From Pseudoalteromonas sp. P1-9 (GTDB lineage: Bacteria > Pseudomonadota > Gammaproteobacteria > Enterobacterales > Alteromonadaceae), in NCBI RefSeq assembly GCF_001399975.1, contig NZ_LKBD01000016.1, forward strand, positions 1 to 64,000: a stretch of DNA of 64,000 nucleotides, in the 5' to 3' direction. Each line of letters opens with the position of its first letter. The stretch's first letter is position 1. Of the stretch, positions 25,320 through 32,686 are shown one piece after another. Below the pieces are notes generated by a model. That model did not search any database. It had not been told where the DNA came from and was given only the letters and a program-made list of their open reading frames with translations. The position numbers and the translations under genes were made by a program.

Positions 25320-26528
25320 TTAAATCGTTCGTGTCGCAATACTTGGCGCAATGTTGGCCGCGCGCTTGGCTGGGCCGATTACAGCAAGTAAGCTCATCAC
25401 AAATACGCCCAACGCGGTAATTGCAACATACTCATATGATAGTGCTGGCACTGAGTATTGGGTCATTAATTGTTGGCCTAACACGATTGCGCCACACACA
25501 CCTAACACTAAGCCCGCCAAACAAATAAGGCTATTTTCGACAACAAAAAACTTAACAATTGCCGATTTTCTCGCGCCCAGTGCACGTCGTGTACCAATTT
25601 GCTTTGTCCGCTTGTTAATATTAAACAGCGTTAAACCAAAGATACCTAGTGCAGTCACTAACACCAGTACACTAATTAAAATCACCAACATACGCATCAT
25701 TAATAAGTCTTCCGCTACATAATTCGCTTTTTTCTTGTCTAGTCCTGTTAAGTCTTGAATAACGCGTTTGCTGTAGCTTTGATGCATAACACTCTCAATT
25801 TGCTTCATTACCTCAGCGCGTTGACCCGGTTCAGTGCGCACCAAAAACTGCTGTAACTTATGAGGGTACAGCAATGGCAAAATTACTGATTTATCTTTGC
25901 GTTCTTCTAGCTTTAACCATGGGCCTTTCATCATGCCGATAATACCAACCACTTTTAGCGGTTGATCGCCCATGTACAGAATTTTACCTAGCCCGTCGCC
26001 ATCGGGAAAAAACTCGTCCATCAATGCTTTTGTCGCCAATGCAACATTCGGGTGCTTGCTAAAATCGCGATTTATAACTACTTCGTCTTGAGTAAAGTTG
26101 CGCCCTGCAATAAGCTCTACACCCAATGTATCTAAACCATGCTCATCGGTCTCGAAATAACTGGCGTTATCTGTTTTCGATTTATCAGGCGCAGGCTTTA
26201 AACGAAATGTCGTTGAAGAACCGCCGCCCGACAAAGGTACGGCGTTAATATGCACTGCATCCATTACGCCTGGTATTTGACGCAGTGTTGCTTCATCAAG
26301 CTCAACCTGCTGGATTAAATCCACATCGCTACCAAACATCATCACATTAAACTTAAACATGTTGTCTTCTTGATAGCCGGTGGGTTGATTTAAATATTCA
26401 ATACGGTCGTTAATAATAAACGCGGCATTACTGACAATTGCAGTGGTAATCGCAATCTGAATAAGCAGCAACACGGCTCCCACTTTGGAGCGTAACAGCG
26501 CATTAAAAATAGGCTTAATCTCTAACAT
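25320..26528 (-). CDS. MacB/FtsX-family ABC transporter permease
   Basis: Protein of 402 residues with the FtsX plan: one membrane helix near 17-37, a large periplasmic domain (about 40-275), then three C-terminal helices (about 282-305, 330-355, 368-390). RRALGARKSAIVKFF after the second helix is the cytoplasmic coupling helix typical of MacB-type permeases. It pairs with the second permease and the LolD-like ATPase upstream to form a heterodimeric mechanotransmission-type exporter or extruder. It starts ten bases after the preceding permease gene. Substrate unknown. Confidence 0.88.
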   Translation of the reverse strand: MLEIKPIFNALLRSKVGAVLLLIQIAITTAIVSNAAFIINDRIEYLNQPTGYQEDNMFKFNVMMFGSDVDLIQQVELDEATLRQIPGVMDAVHINAVPLSGGGSSTTFRLKPAPDKSKTDNASYFETDEHGLDTLGVELIAGRNFTQDEVVINRDFSKHPNVALATKALMDEFFPDGDGLGKILYMGDQPLKVVGIIGMMKGPWLKLEERKDKSVILPLLYPHKLQQFLVRTEPGQRAEVMKQIESVMHQSYSKRVIQDLTGLDKKKANYVAEDLLMMRMLVILISVLVLVTALGIFGLTLFNINKRTKQIGTRRALGARKSAIVKFFVVENSLICLAGLVLGVCGAIVLGQQLMTQYSVPALSYEYVAITALGVFVMSLLAVIGPAKRAANIAPSIATRTI

Positions 26529-26538
26529 AATACGGTCC

Positions 26539-27852
26539 TTATTGGGTTTTCAAATACGTAGATGGATTGGTTTTACACACCAACCACGCTGGATATAATG
26601 CCGCTATTATGCATGCAACAATCGCGATAACCGGCGCTGTAAGCAACATAATAAGGTCCATATTGGCAAGACTGTCGTAATAACTATAGCTTTGGCGAAT
26701 ACCCAAAAGACCAAGTTGTGCAATTAAAATTCCTACTACACCACCAAATAAACCAAGCATCGCAACCTCAACAATATGCTGATAAAACACCTGACGTTTG
26801 CTCGCGCCAAGTGCACGCCTAACACCAACTTCCGGTGCACGACGTAAAAACTTAGCGAGCAGCAGCCCTAAAATATTGGCAATACACACCGCCAAAAACA
26901 TAAAGCTCAGTGCCACCATTATTTTGTTGTCTTCGTTCACGACTTCCCAGTAAGCAATCCACTCGTTTACATCTCTTAGTTTGTACTCGGCATCTTCACG
27001 ATTGAAACGCCCTTGAGTTTGCTGCTGTGCAATATAGTTTGCCAAATATTCGCTGTAAGCTTGCTTTTCATCGGCGTTATTGAGCTGCACCCAAAACTGT
27101 AACCATACTTTTTCTGAATTTAATTTATCTGTGAACGTTTTTACAACCTCATGTTTCCAACCATTGGTATTACCCCAAGTATTAATTTCATTCGCTTTAA
27201 TTAGCGAAAACGGAATAAAGATTTGTTCGGGGTCGTTAAATGAACCATTGTTTAAATCATAATATTTAACGTGTAACTGCCAGTCTTTAATCACACCGAC
27301 AACGCGCATACTGAGGTCGTCAAGATAAAGCGTTTGCCCGACACTGTTTTCGCTGCCAAATAGCTTTTTACTCATGCTTTGAGAAATCACCACGACAGGT
27401 GCGGCACTTTCTTCTTGCTCAACACTCCATACACCGCCATGAATAAACGATAAATTAAACATTTCAAATGCATCACGCGAAAAAACACGAGTAGTTTCTA
27501 AAAACGGTTTAACCTTATCTGAGTTTAAATGTACCGAAAATCCCGTTTTCATCATGGCTGCGCGTTTGTACGGTAAATCTGCATTGAGCAGATTAGTTGT
27601 ATCTTTATAGGTCAACTGATAAGGCACATTATCTGACGAGAACCATGTTTCAACCTCATCCATAATTTGCAATTGAACAGCGAATAACTTATTGCTTTTA
27701 TTAGGAATTGGATCCATCGACATCATGTGATACACCGATAGACTCGTCATAGTGACACCTATGCCAATAGCAATTGCCAGCACCATTAAAAAGCTAACAA
27801 GCGGCGTACGCTTAAAGCTCCGCCAGCTTAAATCAATATAATGACTCAACAT
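26539..27852 (-). CDS. MacB/FtsX-family ABC transporter permease
   Basis: Protein of 437 residues, same topology as its partner: N-terminal helix (about 17-38), MacB-type periplasmic domain (about 40-315) and three helices near the C-terminus. VRRALGASKRQVFYQHI is the coupling-helix region. An AGGAG site precedes ATG 27852, two bases after the ATPase stop. The periplasmic domains of the two permeases differ, so the transporter is a heterodimer. Confidence 0.88.
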   Translation of the reverse strand: MLSHYIDLSWRSFKRTPLVSFLMVLAIAIGIGVTMTSLSVYHMMSMDPIPNKSNKLFAVQLQIMDEVETWFSSDNVPYQLTYKDTTNLLNADLPYKRAAMMKTGFSVHLNSDKVKPFLETTRVFSRDAFEMFNLSFIHGGVWSVEQEESAAPVVVISQSMSKKLFGSENSVGQTLYLDDLSMRVVGVIKDWQLHVKYYDLNNGSFNDPEQIFIPFSLIKANEINTWGNTNGWKHEVVKTFTDKLNSEKVWLQFWVQLNNADEKQAYSEYLANYIAQQQTQGRFNREDAEYKLRDVNEWIAYWEVVNEDNKIMVALSFMFLAVCIANILGLLLAKFLRRAPEVGVRRALGASKRQVFYQHIVEVAMLGLFGGVVGILIAQLGLLGIRQSYSYYDSLANMDLIMLLTAPVIAIVACIIAALYPAWLVCKTNPSTYLKTQ

Positions 27853-27854
27853 GG

Positions 27855-28559
27855 TTATGCTCCTACAGCCACATTAGGGTTACCTTGATACAAGGTAAAA
27901 TCAGCAAGCTGACCGTCGACAACTTGGATATTACGTGGTGCACGACGTGCGAGTTCTGCATCATGAGTTACCATAATAATAGTTGCGCCATCGCGATTGA
28001 TTTGCTCGAGTAATTCCATTACTTGGCGTGCCATTAAACTGTCTAAGTTACCCGTTGGTTCATCGGCAAGTAAAAAACGAGGCTCACCGGCAAGCGCACG
28101 CGCAATTGCTACACGTTGTTGTTGTCCACCGGAAAGTTGCTGCGGCAAATGCTTCGCGCGACTTGCGAGCCCCACTTGCTCTAAACATTGTTCAATACGG
28201 CGTTTACGCTCTGCGGCTTTAATACCGCGGTAGCGCAACGGCACTTCAATGTTTTCATATAAATTAAGGTCTGGAATTAAATTAAACCCTTGGAAAATAA
28301 ATCCAATTTTTTGATTGCGCAGATCGGCACGTTGATTATCATTGAGCTTACCGACATCAATGCCATCAAGTAGATACTCACCACTGGTAAATGGCTCTAA
28401 CATACCGGCAATATTTAAAAAGGTGGTTTTACCTGAACCCGATGGCCCTGTAACGGCAATAAATTCCCCTTCCTCAACACTTAAATTAAAATCACGTAGT
28501 GCATGAGTTTGTACCATTTCTGTTTGATACACCTTGCTGATATTATTCATTTTTAACAT
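27855..28559 (-). CDS. ABC transporter ATPase (LolD/MacB type)
   Basis: Protein of 234 residues. Walker A GPSGSGKTTFLN (about 38-49), Q-loop FIFQGFNLIPDLNLYENIEVPL, signature LSGGQQQRVAIARAL, Walker B FLLADEPTGNLDS and the H-loop VTHD. The LNIAGMLEPF and GNLDS sequences place it with the LolD/MacB/FtsE branch, which couples ATP use to periplasmic conformational change. It follows the hlyD-type gene by 24 bases. ATG 28559 is used; ATG 28550 is possible. Confidence 0.93.
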   Translation of the reverse strand: MLKMNNISKVYQTEMVQTHALRDFNLSVEEGEFIAVTGPSGSGKTTFLNIAGMLEPFTSGEYLLDGIDVGKLNDNQRADLRNQKIGFIFQGFNLIPDLNLYENIEVPLRYRGIKAAERKRRIEQCLEQVGLASRAKHLPQQLSGGQQQRVAIARALAGEPRFLLADEPTGNLDSLMARQVMELLEQINRDGATIIMVTHDAELARRAPRNIQVVDGQLADFTLYQGNPNVAVGA

Positions 28560-28583
28560 TTCTTTTGCCTTCTTTCCTGTTGA

Positions 28584-29840
28584 TTAGCGTAGCAATAGCG
28601 CATCCGCGTTTTTGAATGTGTCGTAGTTTGAAATAATTATTTCATCGCCAGCTTCTAACCCAGCTAACACCTCTACATGATTAATACTGGTAACGCCTGT
28701 GGTAATTTCGACTTTTTGCGCAAGGTCGCCGTTTATCTTATATGCAACATAGCCCCCAGCATTTAAAAACCCACCGCGTCTCACCATTAAAATATCACTT
28801 CGGTTTTCAAGTAAAATGCGTCCTGACAATCGCTGATTTTGACGAATATTGCTGATATTACTGGTTTCAAAACGCACTCGGGTGGTCACTTCACGGTTGT
28901 TCACTTCTGGCGAAATCGCCGAAAGTTGTCCTTTTATTTGCTCTGAGCCAATTTTTAATTCAACCGTCATGCCGATGCCTAAGTCATTCGCGTAGCTTTC
29001 TGGCACTTGCAGTTCAGCTTCAAATGCCGATAAATCGACAAGCGTTAACAGGGCCTGATTTTTTACCACCATCGCCTTTGGCTGAACTAATAAATTGCCA
29101 ACAATGCCCGATACACTGGCTTTTATTGCTAAATTTCCCACTTTACGCTGCAGTTCATCAACCACCAGCTGTTGTCTTGCAACTTGGCTTTTCGATGATT
29201 GAAGCTCAAATGACAAGGTATCTTTTGCTAATTCAACTTCTTGTTGTGCATGTTTATAAGTGAGCTTGGCTTTGGCCAAATCATCAACCGCTTTTTCTAA
29301 ATCAATTTGGCTGATCAAACGCTTTTCAATTGAAAGTTGAGCGCGGCGATTTTCACGTTCTGCTGCGTTTAACTCTACTTGTGCTAAATCAAGCGTTTTG
29401 GTCAGTGCGAGTGCTTGGCGTCTTGCCGCCAGTTCACTTCGTGCAAGTTCGCCCTTGAGCCTAGCCAATTCTGACTCTTGTTGTTTTAAGCTATTGTTAA
29501 GCTCAGGACTGTCAACCTCAGCAATCACTTGGCCTTTTTCAACTGTGTCGCCCGCTTTTACATTCAATGAGACAAAGCCTTGTTCAGGGCTATACGCTTT
29601 TGGTGCATTCGCCGCTACAATTTTACCGGTTGCAGCAACATCACGAACAAGGTTACCACGCTCTACTTTTGCTAACTGCAGCTGCGCTTTATCTATCGAC
29701 ATACTAGCGTTATCACTGTTAAACATGGCAAATCCCGTCCATGTAACAACAGATAGCATTAACGTAATCGCTAAAGCCGGTTTTAATAGTTTTGGCTTTT
29801 GTTTGATTACTTGATCTTGGCCACTGGTATCTTTAATCAT
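28584..29840 (-). CDS. HlyD/MacA-type periplasmic adaptor subunit
   Basis: Protein of 418 residues with one N-terminal membrane helix (about 21-42), a lipoyl-like half motif (NVKAGDTVEKGQVIAEVDSPEL), a long alpha-helical hairpin (about 105-230), the second lipoyl half and a beta-barrel domain. It links the inner-membrane exporter to an outer-membrane channel. No TolC-like gene lies in this locus, so a general TolC is probably used. AGGGA lies just upstream of the ATG, eight bases past the stop of a 30-residue membrane protein gene. Confidence 0.9.
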   Translation of the reverse strand: MIKDTSGQDQVIKQKPKLLKPALAITLMLSVVTWTGFAMFNSDNASMSIDKAQLQLAKVERGNLVRDVAATGKIVAANAPKAYSPEQGFVSLNVKAGDTVEKGQVIAEVDSPELNNSLKQQESELARLKGELARSELAARRQALALTKTLDLAQVELNAAERENRRAQLSIEKRLISQIDLEKAVDDLAKAKLTYKHAQQEVELAKDTLSFELQSSKSQVARQQLVVDELQRKVGNLAIKASVSGIVGNLLVQPKAMVVKNQALLTLVDLSAFEAELQVPESYANDLGIGMTVELKIGSEQIKGQLSAISPEVNNREVTTRVRFETSNISNIRQNQRLSGRILLENRSDILMVRRGGFLNAGGYVAYKINGDLAQKVEITTGVTSINHVEVLAGLEAGDEIIISNYDTFKNADALLLR

Positions 29841-29848
29841 GTTTTTCC

Positions 29849-29941
29849 CTAAAATCGTGTGTGTTGTTCAAGTACGCTGATAAACAATGAAGCCAATAAC
29901 ATAAACGCTGGCACAATAAAGAAAGCGGACATTACTACCAT
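29849..29941 (-). CDS. Putative 30-residue single-span membrane protein
   Basis: A short frame starting at ATG (complement of 29939-29941) and ending at TAG (29849-29851). It encodes MVVMSAFFIVPAFMLLASLF followed by a ten-residue tail with mixed charges (ISVLEQHTRF). AGGAAT lies seven bases upstream of the start and the stop is eight bases before the adaptor gene, so it has the layout of a translated first gene of the exporter operon. It is too short for usual gene finders. It could be an accessory subunit or sensor of the transporter, or a leader peptide. No homologue is known to me. Confidence 0.5.
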   Translation of the reverse strand: MVVMSAFFIVPAFMLLASLFISVLEQHTRF

Positions 29942-29976
29942 TGTTCTATTCCTAAACGATAAACTGATTAACTTAA

Positions 29977-29993
29977 TACCAGTTGCATGCCAA
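29977..29993 (-). promoter_or_regulatory. Possible sigma-54 promoter for the exporter operon
   Basis: On the minus strand TTGGCAT (29987-29993) fits the -24 element, and TGGTA (29977-29981) stands where TTGCA is expected at -12, with correct GG-to-GN spacing. The -12 match is imperfect: the normally invariant C is T. The start would be near 29965, upstream of the 30-residue frame. Confidence 0.4.
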
Positions 29994-30047
29994 ATTTTAA
30001 TTTATAACAATTTCAATAAGTTAACTTTGAACATGTAAAAATCAGAT

Positions 30048-30086
30048 TGTCCGCGGACAGAAAAAGTGTCCGCTGCGGACACTTTT
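30048..30086. promoter_or_regulatory. Two adjacent TGTCCGC palindromes, likely enhancer sites
   Basis: TGTCCGCGGACA (30048-30059) is a perfect 12-bp palindrome. Three bases further, a 25-base palindrome (30062-30086) has arms AAAAGTGTCCGC and GCGGACACTTTT around a central T. Both contain TGTCCGC/GCGGACA. They sit about 85-120 bases upstream of the predicted sigma-54 start, the usual place for NtrC-family activator sites. Confidence 0.6.
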
Positions 30087-30352
30087 AATGCGTCATCAAT
30101 TAACCGAATAAAAACTGATAGTTAGATGACACAGAAGTACAGAAACAAAAAATAGGAAAGAGAGAAAAAAGACGTGCTCGAAGCAGGGCAATCAAAACAA
30201 GCGTATTGCGTTGCTACGTGTTAAATAAATACAAGGTGTGGCTATTTAGCAGTGACTGTTAAGTAAAGGAGTAAAATAAGAAAATATAACTAATAATCAA
30301 TGAGAAAGTAGAAACTGAGAAGCTAAACACTGAAAAGTAAACGAGAGAAGTT
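30087..30352. other. Gene-free spacer between exporter control region and ffs
   Basis: About 265 A+T-rich bases. No gene, no clear terminator for the 4.5S RNA and no promoter pair that I would defend. Confidence 0.4.
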
Positions 30353-30466
30353 GGGTGGCAATCTTACCAGCCACATCCCGGCACATAAGTCACACGCTGT
30401 GGCTGCTCCCTTCCGGGCCTGACCAGATTCACGCGCTATTATTGCGGGAGGACCAATAAGATCACC
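30353..30466 (-). ncRNA. ffs: 4.5S RNA of the signal recognition particle
   Basis: Read on the minus strand, the apical core GGTCAGGCCCGGAAGGGAGC and the following AGCC contain the Ffh-binding loop, and TGTGCCGGGATGTGGCTGG closes the asymmetric loop, as in E. coli 4.5S RNA. The first ten bases (GGTGATCTTA) pair with TAAGATTGCC near the 3' end, including G-U pairs, which defines a 114-base molecule like the E. coli one. Exact ends are approximate. Confidence 0.93.
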
Positions 30467-30583
30467 ATAATAACTCAGTTAAACAAAGGGTTTTGCTCAA
30501 CTGCGCGCAGGGATTATCACTATTTTGCTGATGAAGTTCAAGCAAAACTTTGTTCATGCTAATCAACTGCGCAACAATTAACC

Positions 30584-31435
30584 TTAAAGCTGTTTTAACA
30601 AACGCGATAACTTGGTTTTCACCTGTGCCATATTATCTGGACCTAAACGCAGTAGCTGTTTTTGTGCATCAGATAACGCTTCATACTCAGGTACCGCATA
30701 TTTATATGTTACAGACTGGCTTGTAAGCGGCGTATCTAGCGGAACAGCTGGAGTATCAAGTAAATGCTGAATCGCCAGTGCAAGACGTTGTTCAAACTCA
30801 TAATCCGATAAACCAATCTCGTCATACGCATCTTGGATCAGCGGTTTATATTCATCAATTAATGCGATAATTTGTTTTTCCGAAAGCTTAGTAAATAAGC
30901 TAACATACGGATCGTAGCGCTCAAAACTCTCTGGATTTACGGTAATAATTGCACCGTCGTTTACGCTAAACGCTTGTTTTGGCGAAACAAACATTTGATG
31001 CTTTTTAGCAAGCTTACCGTCCGCTAAGTTTTCGGTGTAAACCACCGCTCGACGAATTAAATCATCGCTAACAACAAGCTTTAACAAATTAACCGATACA
31101 ACATCTGCTAGCGACTCTCGTACAACTGAATCGCTATCATCAAGCGAAGGCAGCGTACGTGTCACTTCTGGCGTTACTGGCTCTTCAGCTTCAGGCTCTT
31201 TAGTTACAACCACTTGCTCAACCACCGGCTCAATCACAGGGTCGTTGGTCACAACTTGTGTTTCTTGCTCTGGCTCTACAGGCTCAGTGGGTTGTGGCAA
31301 TTCAATTACTTGCCTTTCACCCGGCTCTACTGGTTTGTCGCCTTTCATTAATTGCATGGCTGCTACCGCAATCACGATTGCTACCAGAGAGAGTCCGACA
31401 ATGTAAGGTAATTTATTTTGAGAATTCGTTGTCAT
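30584..31435 (-). CDS. DUF3014 family membrane-anchored protein
   Basis: Protein of 283 residues from ATG 31435. One membrane helix (about 10-30) is followed by a long Pro/Glu/Val-rich spacer (about 35-95) and a C-terminal domain with LPSLDDSDSVVRESL, VVYTENLADGKLAKKH, and EYEALSDAQKQLLRLGPDN, which is the DUF3014 pattern. The function is unknown; the spacer suggests the domain sits away from the inner membrane in the periplasm. A GTG three codons upstream is also in frame and neither start has a strong ribosome-binding site. Divergent from the patatin gene. Confidence 0.75.
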   Translation of the reverse strand: MTTNSQNKLPYIVGLSLVAIVIAVAAMQLMKGDKPVEPGERQVIELPQPTEPVEPEQETQVVTNDPVIEPVVEQVVVTKEPEAEEPVTPEVTRTLPSLDDSDSVVRESLADVVSVNLLKLVVSDDLIRRAVVYTENLADGKLAKKHQMFVSPKQAFSVNDGAIITVNPESFERYDPYVSLFTKLSEKQIIALIDEYKPLIQDAYDEIGLSDYEFEQRLALAIQHLLDTPAVPLDTPLTSQSVTYKYAVPEYEALSDAQKQLLRLGPDNMAQVKTKLSRLLKQL

Positions 31436-31512
31436 ATTTTTCACTGTTCAAATATTTATTTTAGATCTAAAGTGCTCTAAATTAACAATAAAGGGAGAAT
31501 ACAAAGTATCTG

Positions 31513-32670
31513 ATGAATAGTAGCGGGAATAGTTCAAAACATAAAACAAAAATTGCATTACTACTTACTGGTGGTGGCGCACGAGCGGCTTATCAAGTAG
31601 GCGTTTTAAAAGCGATTGCGAAAAACTTGCCGCGTAATCAAGTAACGCCATTTGCTATCATAAATGGTACGTCTGCGGGAGCAATTAATGCAACGGCACT
31701 CGGTTGTTACGCTTCGTGTTATCAACTAGCCGTTAAAAAGTTAGAACATGTGTGGAAAAATTTTCGCACCGAGCAGGTTTATCACACCAACTTTTCATCG
31801 GTATTTGGTCATATTTTTATTAATATGTTACGTAGTTTTCAGTCGGATTATGAAAACCACCCACCCGCGAGCTTGCTCAATAACCAACCATTACGAGAAT
31901 TATTGCGCTCAGTGCTCGATTTAAAACGCATCGACAATAATATTCGCAATGACTACTTAGAGGCACTATCGATTACTGCTTCAAGCTATTCGAGCGGTGA
32001 TTCCGTCGCGTTTTTCCAAGCTAAGCATGCCAACTCTTGGCGCAGAGCCAAAAGACGTGGTGAGAAAACAACAATTAATATTGAACATTTAATGGCGTCC
32101 AGTGCCATTCCTATGGTTTTCCCAAGTACCAAAATTCGTCAAGGCTACTTTGGCGATGGTTCGGTGCACCAACATGCACCACTGAGTCCTGCAATTCATT
32201 TAGGCGCGGAAAAAGTCTTTGTAATTGGTGTTGAGCAACCTATTGATAATAAGTATTTTGGTTTTCAGCCACACTACCCCGGTATTTCTACAATCGCCGG
32301 CCATTTGCTTGATACCATTTTCTCCGATACCTTACGTGCAGACATTGAACGACTAGAACGTATTAACCGCACGTTGTCACTTATTCCAGCGCGCGACAAA
32401 CATAAAGAACTTAAGCGCATCGCGCACTTTGTAATAAACCCCTCGCAAAACTTTAATGCCATTGCCACTCAGTACTACGACACTATGCCTGTGCCAATAA
32501 AAATGCTACTGCGCAGTATTGGTGTGAAAAAACATTCAGAATCGTCACTGGTAAGTTATTTACTCTTTGAAAAGGAATACACCCAGCATTTGATTGATAT
32601 TGGCTACCAAGATGGTTTAGCACAATTAGATGAAATAATGGCGTTTTTAGAGTTCACCAATATGCAGTAA
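31513..32670 (+). CDS. Patatin-like phospholipase
   Basis: Ser-Asp dyad hydrolase of 385 residues. GGGARAAYQVGVL forms the oxyanion-hole loop (GGGxR), NGTSAGAINA carries the nucleophile Ser in GTSAG (about residue 57), and FGDGSVHQHAPLSPAI has the catalytic Asp in DGS. There is no signal peptide, so it acts in the cytoplasm or at the inner membrane, probably on phospholipid acyl esters. The C-terminal 150 residues are helical and lack a known domain. GGGAGA lies upstream but at a long spacing (about 17 bases). Confidence 0.88.
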   Translation: MNSSGNSSKHKTKIALLLTGGGARAAYQVGVLKAIAKNLPRNQVTPFAIINGTSAGAINATALGCYASCYQLAVKKLEHVWKNFRTEQVYHTNFSSVFGHIFINMLRSFQSDYENHPPASLLNNQPLRELLRSVLDLKRIDNNIRNDYLEALSITASSYSSGDSVAFFQAKHANSWRRAKRRGEKTTINIEHLMASSAIPMVFPSTKIRQGYFGDGSVHQHAPLSPAIHLGAEKVFVIGVEQPIDNKYFGFQPHYPGISTIAGHLLDTIFSDTLRADIERLERINRTLSLIPARDKHKELKRIAHFVINPSQNFNAIATQYYDTMPVPIKMLLRSIGVKKHSESSLVSYLLFEKEYTQHLIDIGYQDGLAQLDEIMAFLEFTNMQ

Positions 32671-32686
32671 GTTTACTGTAAACGGG

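Noticed and set aside
30062-30086. Palindrome as a simple terminator
   Set aside because: A one-base loop, the neighbouring palindrome with the same half-site, and position upstream of a promoter fit an operator better, though a role as a terminator is not excluded.
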